Source: RGIG3013 sp045538935 (GTDB taxonomy: Bacteria > Bacillota > Clostridia > Oscillospirales > Acutalibacteraceae). Taken from it: DNA of 64,000 nt. The notes under the pieces were generated by a model that was not told the DNA's origin, searched no databases, and saw only the letters and a program-made list of their open reading frames with translations. Made by a program: the position numbers and the translations under genes. Numbering within the stretch: the first letter of the stretch is position 1; every line of letters starts with the position of its first letter. The DNA is taken from NCBI GenBank assembly GCA_045538935.1, contig JAZQEI010000027.1:139959-203958 (forward strand), given 5' to 3'. Of the stretch, positions 23,872 through 32,740 are shown piece by piece.

Positions 23872-24680
23872 ACGCGCTCCTTAAAAGCAACAAAACTGCT
23901 TTGTTGCCAACGGTTAATCTTTGTGTTGTAGTAATTTATTGCAAATCTGCCATGAACAGTAAAGCTAGTTATAAACAGTGGCAACGTAAAAATTAGTGGT
24001 ACTGCCAATAAAGAAAGTAAAAACCATCCGAAAAAACTAAGAGCCAGTAATATAAAATTCATTAAAAAATCGCGTGAAACAAGTTTGGAAATATAAAAAG
24101 CTTCACCCGGATGCATATCGTCATCTATTACAAGCAATAGACCAGATAAATAAAATCTTAACGACAAAAACAAGAATAAAATTAAACCTAACACCTCTAA
24201 AAAATTCGCCACAACAGGCAAGTTAGCAGACCATAGCGGCATAGGAAAATCTACCGCAGAGTAAATCCACGGCCTAGCAAGCAAACTTGCTACTATAGCG
24301 GGAGCAAAAGCAATCACCGCACATAGCAACAACCTAATTATTAGTGCCAACGTAAACCAAACTGTTCTGAAATATTTTTTAGGCGAAGAAAAATAAATAA
24401 AAATTTCTTTTTTGTCGGTCGGTTTTTTTGCACTAACACACCAAAACCATCTTAGTGCACCCAAAAAAAGAGGAATATATAACACTAACAAATATATAAC
24501 AATAGTAGCAATACTAACTGCCACATTATTAAACGGAGCAATAGTTTTTACAAATTCAGACAAAAATATGCCAAAGTAATATGTAAGCATTAATACTACG
24601 CCAACCGTTATGGCCGACGGCCAAACACCCTTTAGTGAATCTTTGGCGGTGCTTTTAACTGCAACTGAAGATGGTAGCAT
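23868..24680 (-). CDS. Polytopic membrane protein, family uncertain
   Basis: A 270-residue protein with about six hydrophobic segments and short loops. It starts MLPSSVAVKSTAKDSLKG and ends with a basic cytoplasmic tail. Features include ALRWFWCVSAKKPTDKKEIF and a central amphipathic loop ending YISKLVSRDFLMNF. It resembles loosely the DUF975-type clostridial membrane proteins, but I am not confident. First gene of the operon with the DUF5412-like and deacetylase genes, suggesting an envelope-related job. Confidence 0.6.
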   Translation of the reverse strand: MLPSSVAVKSTAKDSLKGVWPSAITVGVVLMLTYYFGIFLSEFVKTIAPFNNVAVSIATIVIYLLVLYIPLFLGALRWFWCVSAKKPTDKKEIFIYFSSPKKYFRTVWFTLALIIRLLLCAVIAFAPAIVASLLARPWIYSAVDFPMPLWSANLPVVANFLEVLGLILFLFLSLRFYLSGLLLVIDDDMHPGEAFYISKLVSRDFLMNFILLALSFFGWFLLSLLAVPLIFTLPLFITSFTVHGRFAINYYNTKINRWQQSSFVAFKERV

Positions 24681-24743
24681 AAATTTATTCTCCTAATGCA
24701 AGATAATTAATTTTAACGCGTAAATATTAATAAATGGTTAATT

Positions 24744-27104
24744 TTACAAAATTTTTAGTTTCGCAAAGTTTGCCATTAGCTTTTTGGTTCCAACAGTATC
24801 AAACGCAATTTCTAAAAGCGCATCTGTTCCCATTGGTTTTACAGACAATATAAGTCCGCTACCAAAGGTTTTATGAGATACTGTCTGACCAACCTTATAT
24901 ACCGATAAATCTGGTGTGGGTTTTTGAGATGTGGGTTGTATGCGCTTGGCAGAATACCCATAATTAGAATAACTGTGTTTTTGGTTGTTTATATTAGTAG
25001 TTCCACCAATAAAGCCGACACCGTTTATTATTGGTGATTCAACATCTGTAAACTCTGCAGGAATATCATCAACAAAGCGTGAGGTCCTGTTTCTATTGGT
25101 AGTTCCAAATAACATTCTTGAATATGCTTTTGAAATAAACAGCCTTTTTTTTGCGCGAGTTATTGCAACATAGGCTAGTCTACGTTCTTCCTCTATTTCG
25201 GCGGGGCCGGAGTAAATAGATTGATTTCCCGGGAAAATCCCCTCTTCCATACCAATTAAAAATACGTTTTCGAATTCTAATCCTTTGGCGGAATGAACAG
25301 TCATTAAAACAACGTTGTCTGCATTTTCATCGTATGCATCAATATCGCTCACTAAAGCAATTTCTTCTAAAAAACCTTGTAGTGTAGCAGCCTCGTTGTC
25401 GTTTCGATATTGGTAAAGGGTTGTTTTTAGTTCCTTTACGTTTTCTATTCTGTCTTGTGCCTCTAACCCTTGTGAAACTAAATTCTCCATATATCCAGTT
25501 TTATCAAGAACAGCATCTAGAAGTTCATCCATATAAACGGAGGAAGAAAGTTCTATTAACGAATCCATCATATTGCAAAATTCGGCAAGTTTTTTAGCCG
25601 CACGTGATAATACCGGATAATCGTTCGCAGTTTTAAAAACTTCGTAAAGCGAAATACCAAAAGCGTTAGCAATGCCTTCTGCGGCCGAAACAGTAGCCTC
25701 GCCTATTCCACGCTTAGGCTCGTTAATTATTCTTCTAAGCCTTATTGTATCAGACGGGTTAGATATGACCGACAGATACGAAATTACATCTTTTATTTCT
25801 TTACGTTCAAAAAATCTGTAACCGCCAATAATTTTGTAAGAAATTCCGCTTCTGGCAAACACGTTTTCTAATGCATTAGACTGCGCATTCATTCTATAAA
25901 GCACAGCACAGTCTGCAAACTTCCCGCCACCTTGGACATGATTTAAAATGGCATCTGCTACAAATTTAGCCTCTCCTCTTTCATCCTCAGCGGTATATAT
26001 TTTTATGTTTTGTCCTCTGCCGTTTTTAGTCCATAAGGTTTTGCCCTTACGGCCGACATTTTTCTCAATAACCGCATTTGCAGCGTTAAGTATAACCTCA
26101 GTAGACCTATAGTTTTGTTCTAAACGAATAACCTTGGCATTAGGATAATGCTCTTCAAAATTTAGTATATTCTCTATTGTAGCGCCTCTGAACCTATAAA
26201 TACTTTGGTCATCATCACCCACAACACAAATATTGCCATGAACTGATGCAAGCATTTTTATGAGTACATATTGCGCCGTATTGGTATCTTGATACTCATC
26301 GACCATAATATACTTAAACTTACCGCTATAATAGTTTAAAACCTCTGGGTTTTCTTTAAAAAGTGTTACGACATTTACTATCATATCATCAAAATCCATA
26401 GCATCTGCGCTTTTTAAAGAGCTTTGATACGCCTTATAAATTTCGCCTATCATTTTAAGTCTTTGATCTACACCGGCATTTTCTATGTATTCTTCTGCAG
26501 ATATAAGCTTGTCTTTAGCATGGCTAATCTCGTTCAAAACAAGGCGATGAGATAGTATTTTTTCGTCAATATTTCTTTGTTTTAAAAGTTCCTTTACAAG
26601 CCTTTTGCAATCATCGGTATCATAAATAGTAAAGTGTGATGAGTAACCTAATAAATCACCGTATCTACGTAATATTTTACCGCATATTGAGTGGAATGTA
26701 CCAGCCCATATATCATTTGCAACATTGCCAAGCTTGGCCGCAATTCTGTCTTTAAGCTCTCCTGCAGCTTTATTGGTAAAGGTAATAGCCAAAATTTCCC
26801 AAGGTTTTGCAGGATTATTTGAAAATACATAGCTTTGTAATTCGTTGGTTTCATCATTTAAATAAAGCTCAGCCGCTGTAATATCGGCATCAGAATAGTT
26901 TTGAGCATACTTACTGCAATATGCATCTCCATATTTTATCATATATGCAATACGATTTATTAAAACCGTAGTTTTTCCACTGCCTGCTCCGGCAAGAACT
27001 AAAAGCGGTCCCTTAATGCAAGTGACCGCCGCAAACTGCATATTGTTCATAGTGCCAAAATCTTTTTCGATTAGACGATTTCTAATATTTAAAAAGCTTT
27101 CCAT
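24744..27104 (-). CDS. pcrA: ATP-dependent DNA helicase PcrA/UvrD
   Basis: A 786-residue superfamily 1A 3'-5' helicase for repair and replication-fork maintenance. Motif I AGAGSGKTTVLINR near residue 37, motif Ia ITFTNKAAGELKDR, motif II YIMVDEYQDTN near 273, motif III GDDDQSIYRFRGA, motif IV LEQNYRST, motif V VHSAKGLEF and motif VI YVAITRAKKRL are all intact. The C-terminal Tudor-like end (VGQTVSHKTFGSGLI...) is the PcrA type. The protein is longer than usual at the N-terminal insertion (DAYCSKYAQNYSDADIT). Single gene with its own promoter. Confidence 0.95.
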   Translation of the reverse strand: MESFLNIRNRLIEKDFGTMNNMQFAAVTCIKGPLLVLAGAGSGKTTVLINRIAYMIKYGDAYCSKYAQNYSDADITAAELYLNDETNELQSYVFSNNPAKPWEILAITFTNKAAGELKDRIAAKLGNVANDIWAGTFHSICGKILRRYGDLLGYSSHFTIYDTDDCKRLVKELLKQRNIDEKILSHRLVLNEISHAKDKLISAEEYIENAGVDQRLKMIGEIYKAYQSSLKSADAMDFDDMIVNVVTLFKENPEVLNYYSGKFKYIMVDEYQDTNTAQYVLIKMLASVHGNICVVGDDDQSIYRFRGATIENILNFEEHYPNAKVIRLEQNYRSTEVILNAANAVIEKNVGRKGKTLWTKNGRGQNIKIYTAEDERGEAKFVADAILNHVQGGGKFADCAVLYRMNAQSNALENVFARSGISYKIIGGYRFFERKEIKDVISYLSVISNPSDTIRLRRIINEPKRGIGEATVSAAEGIANAFGISLYEVFKTANDYPVLSRAAKKLAEFCNMMDSLIELSSSVYMDELLDAVLDKTGYMENLVSQGLEAQDRIENVKELKTTLYQYRNDNEAATLQGFLEEIALVSDIDAYDENADNVVLMTVHSAKGLEFENVFLIGMEEGIFPGNQSIYSGPAEIEEERRLAYVAITRAKKRLFISKAYSRMLFGTTNRNRTSRFVDDIPAEFTDVESPIINGVGFIGGTTNINNQKHSYSNYGYSAKRIQPTSQKPTPDLSVYKVGQTVSHKTFGSGLILSVKPMGTDALLEIAFDTVGTKKLMANFAKLKIL

Positions 27105-27153
27105 AAATTACCTCAAAAGCATACTGTTAGTTGTGACAACAATCATCGATTAT

Positions 27154-27182
27154 ATTGTACTCTATTTTTGCTTTTTTGGCAA
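27154..27182 (-). promoter_or_regulatory. Promoter of pcrA
   Basis: On the minus strand TTGCCA (27182-27177), 17 bases, TACAAT (27159-27154), about 50 bases before the pcrA start. Confidence 0.55.
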
Positions 27183-27226
27183 CGATAATTTACAAAATAA
27201 CTTGTTTTTACAATAATTGTTTTTAC

Positions 27227-27568
27227 TTATAAACCAAAGCTAACCGATAGAGCTTTATCAACCTTATCCATAGAAGTTATATCTAAACTTCCCATTCTTT
27301 CTTTTAAACGTTGTTTGTCTATTGTTCTAATTTGTTCTAACAGTACTATTGAATCTTTTTCTAAACCACAACCACCCGCGTCAACACGTATGTGCGTAGG
27401 TAAATTTGTTTTATCGCGTTGACTTGTAATTGCCGCCGCTATAACTGTGGGACTATAACGGTTGCCAACATCGTTTTGAACAATAAGTACCGGTCTTACT
27501 CCACCCTGTTCAGAACCAATAACAGGGCTTAAATCTGCGTAATAAATATCTCCGCGTTTTATAGTCAT
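27227..27568 (-). CDS. ndoA: MazF/NdoA-type endoribonuclease toxin
   Basis: A 113-residue PemK/MazF-family mRNA interferase. The conserved core is seen: MTIKRGDIYYADLSPVIGSEQGGVRPVLIVQND at the start, then VIAAAITSQRDKTNLPTHI and DSIVLLEQIRTIDKQRLKERMG. ATG at 27568 is the family start and has GGAG 12 bases upstream; longer in-frame starts lack a binding site. No antitoxin (MazE-like) reading frame is visible in the 200 bases upstream, so this gene appears to lack the usual partner in cis. It is preceded only by a hairpin. Confidence 0.9.
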   Translation of the reverse strand: MTIKRGDIYYADLSPVIGSEQGGVRPVLIVQNDVGNRYSPTVIAAAITSQRDKTNLPTHIRVDAGGCGLEKDSIVLLEQIRTIDKQRLKERMGSLDITSMDKVDKALSVSFGL

Positions 27569-27697
27569 TAGTGTTTCACTCTCCGTTGCGTTGTTCATTG
27601 GGCAATAATATTTTTGCCAAACTAAGCCCAAAATAATCAAACATTATTTTGTTCTCAAAACATACTATGTTAACGCAATGCTACAAGTGAAAAGCAA

Positions 27698-27737
27698 ACC
27701 CGCTATCAACACCATACATATGGGTTCGATAGCGGGT
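27698..27737 (-). terminator. Terminator of the cohesin/dockerin operon
   Basis: A 10-bp stem (27698-27707 with 27728-27737; ACCCGCTATC/GATAGCGGGT) encloses a 20-base loop that can also fold. It lies about 30 bases after the last gene of the operon. The tail is only moderately U-rich. Confidence 0.55.
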
Positions 27738-27769
27738 ATTTTAAAAAATAAATACTACCTTATTTTTTA

Positions 27770-29176
27770 TTAAAATTTAAAATCAAGCGATTCTTCATCG
27801 TTGTCATCATCTTCAGTTTCTAACTTTGAGGACTTTACTAATAAAACAATAATTAAAACCAGTACCACTACGCCGATAACCAATGCAACACCAATTAAAA
27901 TAAGACGATTATTTTTATTTTCCAAAATTTGTTCTAATATATTCTTATCGTCCGGATCCTCTGCCGGTGTTTGTGTATCGACACTAGCAAAACCGCTAAA
28001 ATATCTTTGCATCGTTTTTTCTACGGTATCGTAAACATAAAAGCCGGGCTCTGCATCATTAATACACGCATACACAAGATAAATTTCATCGTTGCCTTCA
28101 GTAACATAAACTACGGTTTCGTTACCGTTAATTTGAACAACCGACTCTTTAAAACCCACAGGAACAGTAACATCGTCACCTTTTTTAACAATTACATACA
28201 TATTGGCTGTGGTTGTTATGTATTCAAATTTATGTGCGGTATCAGTAGCAGCATCGTAAACAAATAAGCCTTTTGAAAAATCGTTAATATCTAACAAATT
28301 TAAAAGTATAATGCTATTTTGTTCATTAGTTAAAGCTTTAACGGTAGTTCCCTTAAAATTATAGTCAACAGCATTAAAGCCTACAACCGACATTGTTTCG
28401 TCGATGTTAGAAACATAAAGCATTTCACCATTAACCGCAAGTTCAGGTTTAACCGTGTTTTCTTCGGGCTCAGATGTAACATTTTGCTCTAACTTTGTTA
28501 TATTAAGAGTATATTTCTTTGTAGTACCATTGGGCGCGGTTACAACAACAATTCTTGTGTTTTCACCAAACTTCATAGTTTTACTGCCCTGTACCTCTAC
28601 AGTAGCACTAGAATCTTCGGTAGTAGCGCCTACTGTTAACTGTTCGACGTCGGGGCCTATAGTTATGTTGTATGAAGTAACATTTTTTGAAAATGCCGGA
28701 GTAAGAGTACCTGCCGAAACCCTAAGTGATTTTAAGTTAGCATTTGCAGATAACGCTTTATCTACAACAGTAAGCGATGCACTTGATGCACTAACTGTAT
28801 ATTCGGCATTACCATCTGAAATGCTGCAATCGTATGTTTTAAAAGTACAGTTACCGGCTTTTATTGCCTTAAATTCAAAGGTTTGCTCATTGCCTACGTG
28901 TGCCATTTTAAGCACACCGCTACCGCCGCTATATTTATCAGTAGAGCTAACTAGTTTTAAAACCGATGAATCATACGATATTGTTGCCGCAGACGTAACA
29001 ATATCGTAATCGGCCTTAAAGCTTATAGTAACTTTAACATTATCACCAACATTTACCTTTGTAGAGTTAAACTTAATTACAGAGGTAGATGCAGCAAAAG
29101 CAGTCACTACAAATGTTGAACAAATTAAGGCTGCGACTACACACAAAACAATTATTGATTTTAAAGATTTTTTCAT
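27770..29176 (-). CDS. Membrane-anchored cohesin-like surface protein
   Basis: A 468-residue extracellular protein with a signal peptide (about 1-31, KKSLKSIIVLCVV...AFA), a cohesin-like beta-sandwich domain (about 32-145: FNSTKVNVGDNVKVTISF, SYDSSVLKL), a cadherin-like beta-sandwich repeat (LSANANLKSLRVSAGTLTPAF...YTLNI, about 150-240), a further extracellular region, and a C-terminal transmembrane helix (about 430-452) followed by a short acidic cytoplasmic tail. It is the downstream gene of an operon with the dockerin-bearing glucosaminidase at 29187, separated by 10 bases. ATG at 29176 is preferred. Cohesin identity is from sequence pattern and needs profile confirmation. Confidence 0.78.
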   Translation of the reverse strand: MKKSLKSIIVLCVVAALICSTFVVTAFAASTSVIKFNSTKVNVGDNVKVTISFKADYDIVTSAATISYDSSVLKLVSSTDKYSGGSGVLKMAHVGNEQTFEFKAIKAGNCTFKTYDCSISDGNAEYTVSASSASLTVVDKALSANANLKSLRVSAGTLTPAFSKNVTSYNITIGPDVEQLTVGATTEDSSATVEVQGSKTMKFGENTRIVVVTAPNGTTKKYTLNITKLEQNVTSEPEENTVKPELAVNGEMLYVSNIDETMSVVGFNAVDYNFKGTTVKALTNEQNSIILLNLLDINDFSKGLFVYDAATDTAHKFEYITTTANMYVIVKKGDDVTVPVGFKESVVQINGNETVVYVTEGNDEIYLVYACINDAEPGFYVYDTVEKTMQRYFSGFASVDTQTPAEDPDDKNILEQILENKNNRLILIGVALVIGVVVLVLIIVLLVKSSKLETEDDDNDEESLDFKF

Positions 29177-29186
29177 ACAATTCTTC

Positions 29187-31007
29187 CTATCCAATTAGTT
29201 GAGTACCTAGTATATGCATTTGAATTTTCGCAAGGTCTAAAATAGTAACCTTGCCATCACCGTTAACATCAGCCGCATAAAATTCCGTGTCAGAAAAAGT
29301 TTCCTTTTCTAATATATAATTTTGAACCTTTGCAAGATCTAAAATTGATATTTTATTGTCGCCACTAACGTCACCCTTTTTGCGCTCAGATTCAACGTGC
29401 ACGTTAATTGTATATGTTCGTGTTGAACCACTGGGTGCGGTAACGACAATACTTATTAAATTATCGCCTTCCTTAACCGCTATATTGCCAACTCCACTCA
29501 CAGTAGCCGCAGGATCTGACGGCGAAGCGCTTATTGAAACACTAGTGGTATTATGGGGCACCAGGAGTTCGTAAGACAGTCTTGATGGATAAAACGATGG
29601 TGTTAAGCTATATCCCGAAATAGATAATGAATTTAATAAGTTGTTATTATTAGATTCACTGTCAGGCATTGGCGCAGGAGATTCAGGCATATTTTTATAA
29701 ATTGGAATACTAAAAACTATTGGTGTATCCAAAACGTCCTTATATGCCTTTTTTAATACTGAGGCCTCTGAATATGCGCCCTCTATATTTGTCATATACT
29801 GATGTTCATAAAGGCTAGCAGCATTAACTACATTAAATTTTTTGTAATAATGTGTGTTTTGACCGACCGACACATAGTTTTTAAAATACCATTGAGCGCC
29901 ACCTAATATAGACTTTGCGCGTGTATCCCACGCACGACTATATAAATATTCGGGCTTAACATTTGTATTTGCAGCCCAAGCAAGACCGGCTCTTACAGCG
30001 TCGTTATATCTAACTCCGTTAACCACATTGCCTTTAAAAGCACCTATGTTAAAGAAATTATAATAACCTTCTTGACCCGATACCGTTCCACTTATGCTAT
30101 TACCCGCGCCGTTTGCACCTTGTTCAACAATTATCATAGATGCTAAAACATACGGATTAACACCAGATACTTCGCCCGCTTTCATAATAGCCTGGGCATA
30201 TGAATCATATTCGTCTTCAGGATACGGTTTTTCCATAAATGTGCCAACCAACATTTTGCCTAAATCGTCAACATTTTGTGTGTTAGCATTATATGTATGG
30301 CTTACAAATAAAAATGCTCCTGTTTCGGTTAAAAAGTTGCGTGGGTCTAAATAGTAAGCAATTATATCTCTAGCAGCGGCCACCCAACCGGTATCCAGTT
30401 CAATCCACTCGCCTTTTTCCCAGTCATATGCGCCGTCTTCCATAGATTTCCAAGAATCTTTTTCGTTCTTTGATACCATGTTTCTGCCGACCTTGCATTC
30501 TTCGTACAAAACAGTTTCCCAATCAAGATTAATTTTATCGGCAACTAAAATCCACTCTGGATGCAGCATATGTAAATAACGAAGTCCGTCTTTATATGAT
30601 TCTGGAAAACCTTGTGAATCCATATATGCTTCAAAATCGGCATCCGGGGTATAATCTTCTGGTAATGTTGGCGGAACATAATTATAAACATTGACAAAAT
30701 CCGACCTAATATAACCGCTATATGTTTGACCCGACTGAATAAAACTTATATTATACCAATTATAGCCATCAGTGTGTTTTACCGTATCGTAAACATCTAC
30801 CGCTTGTCCGGAATAAACCCAGGCTACTATGTCACTCGACGGCTTATTTTCGGTTCCGGGAGTTTTTCGAACACGCACGCCATCACCCGTTACAACACCC
30901 TTTTGAGGCTGAGTTTCGGCAATAACAACACTACCGCCCACGTATACAGAGCATACGGTAAGCAGCAAGCATAGCGCTATTATTTTTATGCGTGCAAATT
31001 TTGTCAT
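29187..31007 (-). CDS. Dockerin-bearing glucosaminidase (peptidoglycan hydrolase)
   Basis: A secreted 606-residue hydrolase with a signal peptide (about 1-31), an SH3b domain (about 35-110), a GH73-type glucosaminidase catalytic domain with the probable catalytic Glu in YVLASMIIVEQGANG near 295, and the motif FFNIGAFKGN. A cadherin-like beta-sandwich repeat follows (LNSLSISGYSLTPSFYP...). The C-terminus is a type I dockerin with two calcium loops (DVSGDNKISILDLAKVQNYI and DVNGDGKVTILDLAKIQMHI). It is cotranscribed with the cohesin-like anchor protein downstream, so docking of the enzyme to the cell surface is the natural inference. Confidence 0.85.
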   Translation of the reverse strand: MTKFARIKIIALCLLLTVCSVYVGGSVVIAETQPQKGVVTGDGVRVRKTPGTENKPSSDIVAWVYSGQAVDVYDTVKHTDGYNWYNISFIQSGQTYSGYIRSDFVNVYNYVPPTLPEDYTPDADFEAYMDSQGFPESYKDGLRYLHMLHPEWILVADKINLDWETVLYEECKVGRNMVSKNEKDSWKSMEDGAYDWEKGEWIELDTGWVAAARDIIAYYLDPRNFLTETGAFLFVSHTYNANTQNVDDLGKMLVGTFMEKPYPEDEYDSYAQAIMKAGEVSGVNPYVLASMIIVEQGANGAGNSISGTVSGQEGYYNFFNIGAFKGNVVNGVRYNDAVRAGLAWAANTNVKPEYLYSRAWDTRAKSILGGAQWYFKNYVSVGQNTHYYKKFNVVNAASLYEHQYMTNIEGAYSEASVLKKAYKDVLDTPIVFSIPIYKNMPESPAPMPDSESNNNNLLNSLSISGYSLTPSFYPSRLSYELLVPHNTTSVSISASPSDPAATVSGVGNIAVKEGDNLISIVVTAPSGSTRTYTINVHVESERKKGDVSGDNKISILDLAKVQNYILEKETFSDTEFYAADVNGDGKVTILDLAKIQMHILGTQLIG

Positions 31008-31048
31008 TTTGTTCACCTATTTAAAGAATTTTGACAAACCATAAAATT

Positions 31049-31077
31049 ATTATAAAAGTTTTATGTTAACCTGTCAA
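31049..31077 (-). promoter_or_regulatory. Promoter of the dockerin/cohesin operon
   Basis: On the minus strand a perfect TTGACA (31077-31072), 17 bases, perfect TATAAT (31054-31049). It is about 42 bases before the glucosaminidase start. Confidence 0.75.
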
Positions 31078-31092
31078 CTGTAAATATAAGGT

Positions 31093-31710
31093 TTAAAAGT
31101 TAGTTTGTTCCGCGCAAAAATCTTCTAGAATTTCTTTTATTTGATCGTTTGTGTAAATGGTATTTAATACATCAACAAGACTGTTCGTAGACAAATTTTC
31201 GGGCAAATCTAATTTCTTTAACAACGCTTTCCTTTTACACAAACTGTTTTCTCCGCCACTAAGACCGTAAAAATATAAATCTTGCTTTGTGAGTGTAGCG
31301 TTTTGCTTTTTGGCACCGTTATTAAAGCACACATCAAAACGATTAAGTGCTTCTATAATTATGTTATCGGGCGAGCCCTCTACCCCTAAAAAGCCTTCGG
31401 CAGAGGCCTTATCTTTGCGTTTTTCTTTCCCCAGTATTTGTGGCAGATAAACATTTACAATATTGTCGGTTCCTATTTTTTGCTTTAAAAAGTTTCTTAT
31501 AATTTTTCCCGCGGAATCAGAATCGGTCATAACTACAATAGGGCTTTTACTTGCTAAAGACTTAAGCATTAATATCTTTTCTTTATCTTTAAAAATTCTA
31601 AAACCATCGGTAGTTAAAATAAGGGTATCAATAATATTTTCAAGTTTAATTTTGTCGTATTTACCTTCTACTACTACAACTGCATTTATTTTAATCAATG
31701 CTCTCACCAT
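31093..31710 (-). CDS. rnmV: Ribonuclease M5 (5S rRNA maturation)
   Basis: RNase M5 trims the ends of 5S rRNA precursors in Firmicutes. This 205-residue protein has a TOPRIM domain (VVVVEGKYDKIKLE, the DSDSAGKIIRNF metal-binding motif) and the C-terminal DUF4093 region. The DSDSAG element carries the DxD of the TOPRIM fold. The gene starts inside the 3' end of holA (overlap of 20 bases), so the two are coupled. In other Firmicutes it sits next to ksgA/tatD; here it ends a comEC-holA operon. Confidence 0.85.
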   Translation of the reverse strand: MVRALIKINAVVVVEGKYDKIKLENIIDTLILTTDGFRIFKDKEKILMLKSLASKSPIVVMTDSDSAGKIIRNFLKQKIGTDNIVNVYLPQILGKEKRKDKASAEGFLGVEGSPDNIIIEALNRFDVCFNNGAKKQNATLTKQDLYFYGLSGGENSLCKRKALLKKLDLPENLSTNSLVDVLNTIYTNDQIKEILEDFCAEQTNF

Positions 31711-32740
31711 TTACCGCTATATAAGATAAGCGTACCACAACTTGTTCTAGCACAGTCCTGTCTGCAGAGCCTAAACTTTTAACATTTTTATCGGCATTTA
31801 CCAGTTCATTGAGGCTCAGCATAATTTTTTTAGGGTCAAAATTTCTAACACTTGCAAAGGCTCGTGTCATTACAAAATCTCTGTTACCGTATGAAAAATC
31901 ACTTGCTGCTGTGCTCGGTGAAACACCGGCTATACGCGCCGCACTTGCTCTGCATAAATCTATATAAGTGGACGATATTATGCTTAATATAACTATTGGG
32001 TCTATTCTCATATAAAGCAAATCATCTAAAATCTTAAGTGCTACAGATGCTTTGCCTACAATAATATTTTTTGCAATATCATAAACAGAAGCTTCCACAG
32101 ATTTTACGCATACCAAATCAACAATTTGCTCTGTTATTACACCCTCTTTAATGTATGCGCAAAGTTTTTCAAGTTCATTTTGCAATATATTAACGTCATT
32201 AGAACAATTTTCTATAAGATATTGTGCTACTTTGGGTTCCATTTGGCAACCGCGTTTTTTGGCGCCGTTTACAAGCATTCTTATTAAATCGGCATTGGTA
32301 GGGTGATCTAAGCATACTGCCCTACCGCTATTTTTTTCTATAGATTTAATGAGTTTTTTTACACGGTCTGATTTAGGATCAATTTCGACCCAGTCAAACC
32401 ACATAACAAAAACGGTATCGTCACTTACCTCTTCACATAATGTAACAAGCTTCTCAAAATCAGATTTATCGGCCTTTAAAAAGTCGTAGTCTATTAATAC
32501 CACGCATTTTTTGTCTTGCATCATGGGCAGTTGCATTACAGCATCGTAAACTTCTTGCAAGTCTGACGGATTGGCAAATTTCTGAAAGTTAAAAAAATCA
32601 TCTTCGCTTACTACTGCGTTTATAATTTTTTTCGAATATGTTTGTTTTAAATAGGAGTCATTACCGAATATAAAATATATAGGTGCCAAAACACCCGATT
32701 TTATATCGGAAAGTATAGATTTCTCATCGACTATAGGCAT
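31691..32740 (-). CDS. holA: DNA polymerase III subunit delta
   Basis: The delta subunit opens the sliding clamp in the clamp loader. The 349-residue protein shows the typical N-terminal region (APIYFIFGNDSYLKQTYSKKI, DFFNFQKF), the RecA-like fold and the C-terminal helical collar domain (LKILDDLLYMRIDPIVILSIIS). ATG at 32740 follows AAAGGAG; longer starts overlapping comEC are less likely. It overlaps the end of comEC by 17 bases and rnmV by 20, the middle of a three-gene operon. Confidence 0.9.
   Translation of the reverse strand: MPIVDEKSILSDIKSGVLAPIYFIFGNDSYLKQTYSKKIINAVVSEDDFFNFQKFANPSDLQEVYDAVMQLPMMQDKKCVVLIDYDFLKADKSDFEKLVTLCEEVSDDTVFVMWFDWVEIDPKSDRVKKLIKSIEKNSGRAVCLDHPTNADLIRMLVNGAKKRGCQMEPKVAQYLIENCSNDVNILQNELEKLCAYIKEGVITEQIVDLVCVKSVEASVYDIAKNIIVGKASVALKILDDLLYMRIDPIVILSIISSTYIDLCRASAARIAGVSPSTAASDFSYGNRDFVMTRAFASVRNFDPKKIMLSLNELVNADKNVKSLGSADRTVLEQVVVRLSYIAVNGESID

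Noticed and set aside
27105..27140. A LexA-type SOS box upstream of pcrA (TTGTGACAACAA region)
   Set aside because: The GTTGT-G-ACAAC repeat does not match the Firmicute LexA consensus GAAC-N4-GTTC.
27770..31007. A full cellulosome locus
   Set aside because: Only one cohesin-like and one dockerin protein are present, and the dockerin is on a peptidoglycan hydrolase. No scaffoldin or carbohydrate-binding module is seen.
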